Assembly: GCA_964616985.1 (NCBI GenBank)
Contig: CAZTVF010000196.1
Coordinates: forward strand, 1 to 5,630
Direction: 5' to 3'
Origin: CAZTVF01 sp964616985
Lineage (GTDB): Bacteria; Planctomycetota; Phycisphaerae; SM23-33
Length of the DNA stretch: 5,630 nt
The notes beneath the pieces are model-generated. The model was not told where the DNA came from. It did no database searches and worked only from the letters and a program-made list of their open reading frames with translations. Numbering within the stretch: position 1 is the first letter of the stretch; each line of letters begins with the position of its first letter. Both the position numbers and the translations under genes were made by a program. This document shows positions 1-4,663 of the stretch, piece after piece.

Positions 1-140
1 GCGTCGGCCGCATGACGTGCGGATACTGCGAGTTCGCGGACATCTGTCTCAGCGGCGTCCGCATCGACCCCGCCAATCCGCCGGCGGGCTATCAGATTCT
101 CGCTGACCCCCACCCCGAACTGGCCATCGAAGGAGACTGA
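1..140 (+). CDS. C-terminal end of a probable RecB/Cas4-like PD-(D/E)XK nuclease (5' partial)
   Basis: Only the last 45 or so codons are present, read from base 3 and ending with TGA at 138-140. The visible residues include Cys codons at 18, 27 and 45, giving C-x2-C-x5-C inside GYCEFADICL. That spacing near a C-terminus is typical of the iron-sulfur cluster of Cas4, AddB and phage RecB-like PD-(D/E)XK exonucleases, where a fourth Cys lies far upstream and is outside this window. If so, the protein would process DNA ends for recombination, which suits the Sak4-like ATPase encoded downstream. The stop lies three bases before the next start, and the AGGAG for that next gene is inside this coding region. 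The catalytic domain is not visible, so another zinc or Fe-S protein remains possible. An internal ATG at 12 could also start a 42-codon ORF, but it has no ribosome binding site in view. Confidence 0.6.
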   Translation, partial: VGRMTCGYCEFADICLSGVRIDPANPPAGYQILADPHPELAIEGD

Positions 141-143
141 CCC

Positions 144-977
144 ATGGAACCGTCCGAGATCGTCATTGACCCTGAATTCCAGAAACTCATCCCAGCGTTG
201 ACCCCGGAGGAGCGTAAGGGCCTGGAAGCCAGCCTGATCGCCGACGGGTGCATCAGTCCGCTGGTGGTCTGGTTCAAGCACAACATCCTGCTGGACGGTC
301 ACAACCGCCATGCGATCTGCCTCAAGCACGACATCGAATGCGAGGTTCACGAGATCGTCCTGGAGTCTCGCGACGACGCCAAGGCCTGGATCATCAAGAA
401 CCAGTTGGGCCGGCGGAATCTCGATGAGTCGCAGCGGGCCATGCTGGCGGCTCGGCTCAAGGATGTGTTCGCCCATGCCGCCAAGGACCGCCAGAAGCAA
501 CACGGCGGCACGGCCCCCGGCAGGCCGAAGGACGAAACACTTGTGTCAGATTTGACACAAGTGAATGCCGGAAGGGCTCGCGAGCAGGCCGCCGCCGCAA
601 TGAACGTGTCCTCTGGCCTGGTTCATGCCGCCGAGAAGGTCATCTCCGATGGTACCGAGTCGCTGCAGCAGGCCGTGATGGGTGGGCAGGTGTCGGTCTC
701 GGCCGCGGCGGAGGTGGCGGCGCTTCCCAAGAAGAAGCAGGATGACATTGTCGCCGACGGTTCCAAGGCCATTGCCGAGGCCGCCCGCGAAATCCGCCGC
801 CAGCGCCGTGCTGCGTCCCCCCAGACCGCCGCCAAGAAGAAGCTCACCTCCAAGCAGATCATCCAACTGGTCGAGCTCGTTACCGAGTTGGACCGCCTCA
901 CGGACAAACCCGGCCTGGAGATATCCCCGATTCATGTCCGCGCGTGTGTCGCGGAGATCATGAAGATCGTCCTTTGA
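144..977 (+). CDS. ParB-family (ParB/Srx fold) DNA-binding protein
   Basis: The 277-residue protein starts at ATG 144, eight bases after AGGAG at 131-135. Residues about 5-70 look like a ParB/sulfiredoxin N-terminal domain: LIADGCISPLVVW, then the signature DGHNRH at 51-56. Residues 81-100 (AWIIKNQLGRRNLDESQR) are typical of phage and plasmid ParB-like proteins of this kind. A helix-turn-helix-like stretch follows at about 144-167, then an Ala/Lys-rich second half. Residues 231-277 form a possible helical C-terminal domain. Family members bind DNA at specific sites in partition, or act as phage regulators or nucleases. No ParA partner is visible, so a regulatory or phage-specific role is more likely than classical partition. 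The gene carries a perfect inverted repeat at 538-563. It is 26 bases from the next gene, probably the same operon. Confidence 0.8.
   Translation: MEPSEIVIDPEFQKLIPALTPEERKGLEASLIADGCISPLVVWFKHNILLDGHNRHAICLKHDIECEVHEIVLESRDDAKAWIIKNQLGRRNLDESQRAMLAARLKDVFAHAAKDRQKQHGGTAPGRPKDETLVSDLTQVNAGRAREQAAAAMNVSSGLVHAAEKVISDGTESLQQAVMGGQVSVSAAAEVAALPKKKQDDIVADGSKAIAEAAREIRRQRRAASPQTAAKKKLTSKQIIQLVELVTELDRLTDKPGLEISPIHVRACVAEIMKIVL
538..563. repeat. Perfect 11-bp inverted repeat inside the parB-like gene (possible operator or binding site)
   Basis: The left arm CACTTGTGTCA (538-548) and right arm TGACACAAGTG (553-563) are exact reverse complements around a 4-base centre GATT. It encodes residues 132-140 of the ParB-like protein (TLVSDLTQV). 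The codons here include TCA once and ACA twice. Every other Ser and Thr codon that I read in the gene avoids these two, so base-level selection is plausible. The right half includes a TTGACA hexamer, but I see no -10 element at a proper distance. Symmetry of this size fits a dimeric DNA-binding protein, possibly the ParB-like protein itself, or an RNA hairpin. The role is inference. Confidence 0.6.
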
Positions 978-992
978 CCCCTTCGCAAGTGC

Positions 993-997
993 AGGAG
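993..997 (+). promoter_or_regulatory. Ribosome binding site that fixes the start at 1004
   Basis: AGGAG lies six bases upstream of ATG 1004. The reading frame is also open from an ATG at 944, but that start is inside the parB-like gene, has no comparable Shine-Dalgarno, and would add 20 residues of out-of-frame parB sequence. The start at 1004 is therefore preferred. Confidence 0.75.
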
Positions 998-1003
998 ACA
1001 GAC

Positions 1004-1888
1004 ATGTTCAAGCAGATCAAGATCGAGATGCCCGTCCTTACCCCCGACCTGGTGGCGTGGTTCCGCGCGCTGCCCCACGTACCTGGCGATCGCAATCAGG
1101 CCTCCGTCCAGGGCCAACAGCGTGTCGCCTGGCTGACCAGGCTCTGCAAGGACGGAGAGTTCTACTCCCCCGACTGGTCGGTGGCCGTGTGGAACGGCCA
1201 GCAGTACCGCGTCAACGGCGGCCACTCGTCGGCCATGCTGGCCAATGCCAACGGCAGCTTCCCCCGCAACCTGCCGGTGATCCTGCGGATCTTCCGCTGC
1301 GAGAGCTATCCCGACGTGGTGGCGTTGTTCAACCACTTCGACAACCGCAAGAGCAATCGGACCGCCTCCGACAAGGCCAACGTCCACAAGTCGATCCACC
1401 AGGAACTGGACCGCATCGCTCCGTCGTACATCAACCGCATGCTCAACGGCATCCAGTGCTTCTACGCCGACGGGGCGACCACCCATGGCGATGAGGACAC
1501 CCGGACCAAGCTCATCCACGAGGAGACGGAGTTCCTGGCCTGGGCGGGCCGGTTCGCCCGCAACCGTTACCTGGGCCGCAGCGGCGTCATCGCCTGCATG
1601 TATCGCAGCTATCACGCCAGCGCGAGCTTGGCGGATGAGTTCTGGACGATGGTGCTCGAGGAGTCGGCCCCCAGGCCCACCCACCCCACGCGGGTGCTGG
1701 CGAAATTCCTCCACGAACTGGACGTTCCGGCCAACAAGGGCAAGTGGGACAGCCGGGCAGTCTACGTGAAGTGCATCCACGCGTGGAATGCCTGGCAGGC
1801 GGGCTCGACGACCGCGCTGAGCTACCACCACGAGGCCCCTGTGCCCGACCTCGTCATCGTCACCAACGGCAAGAGCAAGAGTTATTGA
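1004..1888 (+). CDS. Hypothetical phage protein with a ParB/DGQHR-like box
   Basis: The protein has 294 residues from ATG 1004. Residues 58-80 read WSVAVWNGQQYRVNGGHSSA and resemble the 'written residue, then D/N-G-x-H-R' strand-turn of ParB-like and DGQHR (DndB-like) proteins, but the final Arg is replaced by Ser in NGGHSS. Residues 106-123 (VALFNHFDNRKSNRTASD) are a second strongly patterned segment, common after such a box in phage proteins. The C-terminal region ends with WDSRAVYVKCIHAWNAWQAG at 248-267, probably helical. I do not recognise a named family with confidence, and no catalytic set can be assigned. It follows the ParB-like gene by 26 bases and precedes the ATPase by 25, so it probably shares their transcript. 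A role in DNA modification sensing, regulation or partition is only inference. Confidence 0.7.
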   Translation: MFKQIKIEMPVLTPDLVAWFRALPHVPGDRNQASVQGQQRVAWLTRLCKDGEFYSPDWSVAVWNGQQYRVNGGHSSAMLANANGSFPRNLPVILRIFRCESYPDVVALFNHFDNRKSNRTASDKANVHKSIHQELDRIAPSYINRMLNGIQCFYADGATTHGDEDTRTKLIHEETEFLAWAGRFARNRYLGRSGVIACMYRSYHASASLADEFWTMVLEESAPRPTHPTRVLAKFLHELDVPANKGKWDSRAVYVKCIHAWNAWQAGSTTALSYHHEAPVPDLVIVTNGKSKSY

Positions 1889-1913
1889 ACCCCTTTTTAC
1901 AGGAGACACGCAC

Positions 1914-2750
1914 ATGGTTACTTCCACTGAACCACGCCCCATGCCGCAGGCGCCGGCCGGGGCCAACCGTCTGACCCCAGCGCCCCGCAAGAAGGTGGCC
2001 TTTGGCGGCGCCGGGCCCCAGGGCCATCGGATCGTCCTGTACGGACCCGGCGGCATCGGCAAGAGCACACTCTCCTGCCTGGCGCCGGGCCCGGTGGCGA
2101 TGTTCGACCTCGATGAGTCGCTGCCGGTGCTGCGGCCGCAGCTGCCCAACAACGACCAGGTCAATCGCGTCGTGGTCCGCACGTGGCAGGAGATCCGCGA
2201 CACCCTCCACATGGACGGATGGGACGAGATCAAGACCGTCATCATCGACAGCGTCACCAAGGCCGAGGAACTCTGCGCGGCCTGGGTGATCAAGAACGTC
2301 AAGCACGAGAAGAAGGAAGTCCTCATCGAACGTCTGGAGGATTACGGCTGGGGCAAGGGCCTCAGCCACGTCTATGACGAGTTCCTGAGCCTCCTGGCGG
2401 ACCTGGACGCCCACGTCCGCGCCGGCCGCAACATCATTCTGATCGCCCACGACTGCACGGCCACGGTCCCGAATCCCCACGGCGAGGACTGGCTCCGCTA
2501 CGAGCCTCGGCTGCAGTCGCCGGCCAGCGGCAAGAACTCCATCCGCCTGAAGGTCCGTGAGTGGGCCGACCACGTGATCTTCCTGGGCTATGACGTCAGC
2601 GTCGAAAGCGGCAAGGGCCAGGGCAGCGGCACCAGGACGCTCTATCCCTGCGAACTCCCGCACTGCATGGCCAAGAGCAGGACCGTCGACACCGTCATGC
2701 CGGTGACCAAGAACGACCCGTCCATCTGGACCAAGATCATCAAACCCTAG
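1914..2750 (+). CDS. Phage RecA-fold ATPase, AAA_24/Sak4-like recombinase
   Basis: The 278-residue protein starts at ATG 1914, eight bases after AGGAG (1901-1905). After a Pro-rich, probably disordered leader (residues 1-35), it shows Walker A GPGGIGKST at 44-52 and a strand with acidic residues FDLDES at 64-69. Walker B-like IKTVIIDSVT follows at 106-115 (D112), and NIILIAHD at 173-180 ends a third core strand. This order and the length match phage AAA_24 nucleotide-binding proteins, which include Sak4 single-strand-annealing or RecA-like recombinases. Sak4 proteins act with a phage SSB in homologous recombination. The next gene could be that SSB and the first gene an end-processing nuclease, so context supports this role. 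RecA loop residues for DNA binding cannot be checked by eye. A DnaB-like or other P-loop ATPase is less likely. Confidence 0.8.
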   Translation: MVTSTEPRPMPQAPAGANRLTPAPRKKVAFGGAGPQGHRIVLYGPGGIGKSTLSCLAPGPVAMFDLDESLPVLRPQLPNNDQVNRVVVRTWQEIRDTLHMDGWDEIKTVIIDSVTKAEELCAAWVIKNVKHEKKEVLIERLEDYGWGKGLSHVYDEFLSLLADLDAHVRAGRNIILIAHDCTATVPNPHGEDWLRYEPRLQSPASGKNSIRLKVREWADHVIFLGYDVSVESGKGQGSGTRTLYPCELPHCMAKSRTVDTVMPVTKNDPSIWTKIIKP

Positions 2751-2767
2751 ACCAAGGAGAACAGCAC

Positions 2768-3532
2768 ATGATGCCCAACAGAGAAGGACTCTTTAGCGCG
2801 TACCCCATCGAGATCGGCCTGGGCGAGACCCGGGAGAACAAGCTGCTGCAGGCGGTGATCAAGTACCGCCTCTTCGAGGAAATCTCCGGCGGGGAGTGCT
2901 TCGATTGCTCCGGGGAGAACTTCGAGATCTCCGGCTACCACGTCCTGGAGAAGCGCGACCACACGCTGAACACCACCACCATCGAGGCGATCAAGGCGGC
3001 GATGGGCTGGGACGGGTGCGATCCGTTCTGGCTCCAGGACAACGCCGCTGCTCTCTCGCAGCAACCCGTTCAGGTGAAGCTGGCCCTGGATGAGTACAAC
3101 GGCCAGAAGACCCTGAAGGTCGCGTTCCTCAACCCCTACGGATCCAAGGGCGGCGGTGTGCCCAAGGCGGACGACTCGATGCGTAAGGCCGTCGCCAACC
3201 GCCTGGGGCCCAAGTTCCGCGCCGTCGCCGGCGGCAGTCCCGCCCCAGCGCCCAGGCCCGCAGGCAGGCCCACGCCGCCCAAGACTGCCGCGGCGCCCAA
3301 GTCCGCCCCGGCCGCGACGGCGCCGACCGCGGCCACGTCCACGATGGAGCTGGCATGGGCGGAGTTCACGCGGGAGTACACCTCCAGGCCCGGCGGCACC
3401 GACGAGGACATGGAAAAGCAGTGGTTTGCCATCCTGGCGGATCTCTTCCCCGGCAAGCAGCCCCAGCAGCTCACGCCCGCCGACTGGGGCGTCATGCTCG
3501 CCGAGGGGCCGGGCAAGGTCATTCCTTCTTAA
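2768..3532 (+). CDS. Possible phage ssDNA-binding protein (DUF669-like) with Ala/Pro linker and C-terminal domain
   Basis: The protein has 254 residues. ATG 2768 is preferred over ATG 2771 because AGGAG at 2755-2759 is then eight bases away. Residues 10-150 look like one beta-rich domain: AYPIEIG, IKYRLFEEISGGE and, at 100-120, VQVKLALDEYNGQKTLKVAF, then LNPYG. This phrase resembles the end of DUF669-type phage proteins, which are often encoded beside Sak4 or AAA_24 ATPases and are thought to bind single-stranded DNA. The DUF669 assignment is weak and rests partly on position. Residues about 156-191 are an Ala/Pro/Lys linker. A separate small helical domain follows at 193-254 (MELAWAEFTREY, QQLTPADWGVML), which might contact a partner protein. 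Its stop is followed by the 177-base gap, so it may end the first gene block. Confidence 0.7.
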   Translation: MMPNREGLFSAYPIEIGLGETRENKLLQAVIKYRLFEEISGGECFDCSGENFEISGYHVLEKRDHTLNTTTIEAIKAAMGWDGCDPFWLQDNAAALSQQPVQVKLALDEYNGQKTLKVAFLNPYGSKGGGVPKADDSMRKAVANRLGPKFRAVAGGSPAPAPRPAGRPTPPKTAAAPKSAPAATAPTAATSTMELAWAEFTREYTSRPGGTDEDMEKQWFAILADLFPGKQPQQLTPADWGVMLAEGPGKVIPS

Positions 3533-3543
3533 TCAAACCGGTT

Positions 3544-3607
3544 GGCGGGAGAGGTGCGTCACGGTCACCACCTTGGACCCTGGCAGGTTCGATTCCTGCC
3601 CCCGCCA
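3544..3607 (+). tRNA. 64-nt tRNA-like sequence, degenerate or miniature
   Basis: The T arm is well formed: GCAGG (3583-3587), loop TTCGATT (3588-3594) and CCTGC (3595-3599). The acceptor pairs GGCGGG (3544-3549) with CCCGCC (3601-3606), with an A-C mismatch at the seventh pair and discriminator A at 3607. CCA is not encoded. Only 32 bases lie between acceptor and T arm, about 10 fewer than normal. They can be divided into a 3-bp mini D arm (3554-3562), an anticodon arm GGTCA/GGACC with one mismatch and loop CCACCTT (3563-3579), and a 3-base variable region. The loop would give anticodon ACC but has C instead of U at position 33, and conserved U8 and the D-loop GG are not in place. A tRNA remnant or a tRNA-mimic is more likely than a working tRNA. 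It could also be an attachment-site fragment, though no integrase is nearby. Confidence 0.4.
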
Positions 3608-3642
3608 ATTCAAAGCAGCGGCTGTCTCCGCCGTCCGGGTTT

Positions 3643-3666
3643 GGGGCGGGTATGTATGCCCGCCCC
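3643..3666 (+). other. GC-rich hairpin after the tRNA-like element
   Basis: GGGGCGGG at 3643-3650 pairs perfectly with CCCGCCCC at 3659-3666 around an 8-base loop TATGTATG. The stem is strong, but no T tract follows, so a classical intrinsic terminator is not supported. It might still end or protect the upstream transcript, or separate the two gene blocks. Confidence 0.5.
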
Positions 3667-3668
3667 GC

Positions 3669-3684
3669 CCGGTCGGTTTACCGG
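3669..3684 (+). other. Second short hairpin in the intergenic gap
   Basis: CCGGT (3669-3673) and ACCGG (3680-3684) form a 5-bp stem around the loop CGGTTT. It sits directly after the larger hairpin and upstream of the next ORF, whose candidate start is at 3710. The stem is short, and in GC-rich DNA such pairs arise by chance, so function is uncertain. Confidence 0.3.
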
Positions 3685-3709
3685 TGGCTTCGTAAGACAG
3701 GATCCGTGA

Positions 3710-3901
3710 ATGGACACCGACGCGACACGATCGACGCGGGCATGCCGGCTGGGAACGCTCCGCCGCCCCTCTGAATCGGACGGGACCTTTCGAGCGCCTC
3801 AGGATCAGCCTGAGGTCGACCGGCGTGTGGCGATCTACGCCGAGCAGGTACAGCGTCACGGCCGCATCACCTGGCTGCCACAGAAGGGAGATGGGGAATG
3901 A
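3710..3901 (+). CDS. Small phage protein of unknown function (63 aa)
   Basis: I do not recognise this protein. The start ATG 3710 has a modest AGGA at 3699-3702, seven bases away. The first half is Arg/Thr-rich and low in character, while residues 38-60 (DRRVAIYAEQVQRHGRITWLP) look like a real amphipathic helix followed by a short strand, a shape seen in many small phage proteins. Support for it being a gene comes from context: its TGA overlaps the ATG of the next gene in the ATGA arrangement, the start of a chain of coupled genes. The true start might lie downstream, but no better ATG with a ribosome binding site is visible. It encodes no membrane segment or Cys pairs. Confidence 0.5.
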   Translation: MDTDATRSTRACRLGTLRRPSESDGTFRAPQDQPEVDRRVAIYAEQVQRHGRITWLPQKGDGE

Positions 3902-4098
3902 TCATGAATCCCCGCAGCAAACGCATGCTCGATAAACGACGGGCCGCCCGCGAGGGCCGTCGCTTCCACGCCTTCTATCTCGGCTGCCAGGCCCAGCGAT
4001 CACGTTCGCCGGGCAACCCGCACAAGGCCGGCACCGAGGACCACGCGTCCTGGCAGGCGGGCTGGCAGTACGCCGGCGGCGAGGAGGCCAATCCATGA
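3898..4098 (+). CDS. RMF/CrpP-like small protein (66 aa)
   Basis: The start ATG 3898 lies seven bases after AGGGAG (3885-3890). A second in-frame ATG at 3904 is possible. The N-terminal 22 residues are very basic (RSKRMLDKRRAAREGRR). Residues 23-59 resemble ribosome modulation factor and related phage proteins: FHAFYLGCQAQ, then GNPHKAG, then ASWQAGWQYA. The family pattern is a Gly-rich helix, a Pro-containing link, then W-x2-GW, here W52 and GW at 55-56. RMF of enterobacteria is about 55 residues and helps make inactive 100S ribosomes. A phage copy could alter host ribosomes or be a small adaptor with another role, and that is inference. It overlaps both neighbours by four bases (ATGA), so it is probably translated together with the VRR-NUC gene. 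Confidence 0.65.
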   Translation: MIMNPRSKRMLDKRRAAREGRRFHAFYLGCQAQRSRSPGNPHKAGTEDHASWQAGWQYAGGEEANP

Positions 4099-4460
4099 GC
4101 TTGCGAGAGAGCGAAGTATTCGCCCCCCGCCGCAACCGCGGCAAGCCTGAGCGGGCCGTGCAGAGGGCGATTCTGGCCTATCTGCGGCTGACCGGGGCGC
4201 TGGTGGCGGTCACCGACGCCGGGGCGGCCTATCGCGCCGGGTCGTTCGGCGCCGACACCGTGCCCGCCGGCTGGCCTGACATCACGGGGCTCTTGCCCGG
4301 CGGCAGGTTCATCGGCATCGAGTGCAAGGCGCCCGGCGGCCGGCAGAGCGATCTTCAAAAAGCGATCGAAGCTGAGATCCACAAGCGCGGCGGCATCTAC
4401 GTGCTGGCCCGCTCCATCGATGACGTTGTGAAAGGAATCGGCGATGCCACGAAAGAGTGA
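4095..4460 (+). CDS. VRR-NUC domain endonuclease
   Basis: This 121-residue protein starts at ATG 4095, seven bases after AGGAGG (4082-4087). It is almost entirely one VRR-NUC domain of the PD-(D/E)XK superfamily, matching the standalone phage form. The visible motifs, in order, are E19 in the first helix (KPERAVQRAILAYL), then GWPDITG with D62, FIGIECKAPGGRQSDLQ with E76 and K78, and a final GGIYVLARSIDDVV strand and helix. The D62-E76-x-K78 set gives a plausible active site. Related enzymes are structure-specific or Holliday-junction nucleases in phage replication and repair. It overlaps its upstream neighbour by four bases and the downstream zinc-ribbon gene by 17, so all are likely coupled. 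The active-site residues all appear intact. Confidence 0.85.
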   Translation: MSLRESEVFAPRRNRGKPERAVQRAILAYLRLTGALVAVTDAGAAYRAGSFGADTVPAGWPDITGLLPGGRFIGIECKAPGGRQSDLQKAIEAEIHKRGGIYVLARSIDDVVKGIGDATKE

Positions 4461-4662
4461 ACTCCGATGCTGCCTGGGCTGCGGGCGCGATACCCACGGG
4501 ATGTACTGCCGCGTCTGCGTCGGCGGCAATCCGCAGACCGGCAGAGGCCGCGGGCGTCGGGCCCGGCCCTACCGCGAGATGCCCCTGGAGGACGACTACG
4601 GCGAGGAATCCGACGCCAACAGCGTCTGCGAGGACAATTCGGCCTCAGTGAGCCGGGGGTAA
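4444..4662 (+). CDS. Small two-CxxC zinc-ribbon-like protein (72 aa)
   Basis: The ATG at 4444 lies seven bases after AAAGGA (4431-4436), within the end of the VRR-NUC gene. The first 26 residues hold two Cys pairs, CLGC (10-13) and CRVC (22-25), with nine residues between the pairs. This spacing fits a short zinc ribbon or knuckle. A basic Gly/Arg stretch (RGRGRRARPYR, 34-44) follows, then an acidic tail (EDDYGEESD). The layout suggests a metal-binding protein that contacts DNA, RNA or another replication protein. I recognise no specific family. Its stop TAA is one base from the primase start, and no strong separate promoter is visible, so it is probably in the same operon. Confidence 0.65.
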   Translation: MPRKSELRCCLGCGRDTHGMYCRVCVGGNPQTGRGRGRRARPYREMPLEDDYGEESDANSVCEDNSASVSRG

Positions 4663-4663
4663 C

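Noticed and set aside
552..557. TTGACA as a -35 promoter box inside the parB-like gene
   Set aside because: No reasonable -10 hexamer lies 16-18 bases downstream (the sequence there is GC-rich), and the hexamer is fully explained by the inverted repeat.
944..1003. N-terminal extension of the second ParB-like gene from ATG 944
   Set aside because: The extension overlaps parB codons in another frame, and a strong AGGAG lies six bases before ATG 1004.
932..2326. A long minus-strand ORF of 464 codons
   Set aside because: It is antisense to three well-supported plus-strand genes, including the Walker A ATPase, has no good ribosome binding site, and its composition is typical of a shadow frame in GC-rich DNA.
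3536..3543. 8-base palindrome AACCGGTT next to the tRNA-like element
   Set aside because: It is too short to stand out in this sequence and no second copy was noticed.
3533..3859. Minus-strand 108-codon ORF containing WRGQESNLPGS
   Set aside because: That peptide is the well-known false translation of the antisense T arm and acceptor of a tRNA. It supports the tRNA-like element at 3544-3607, not a protein.
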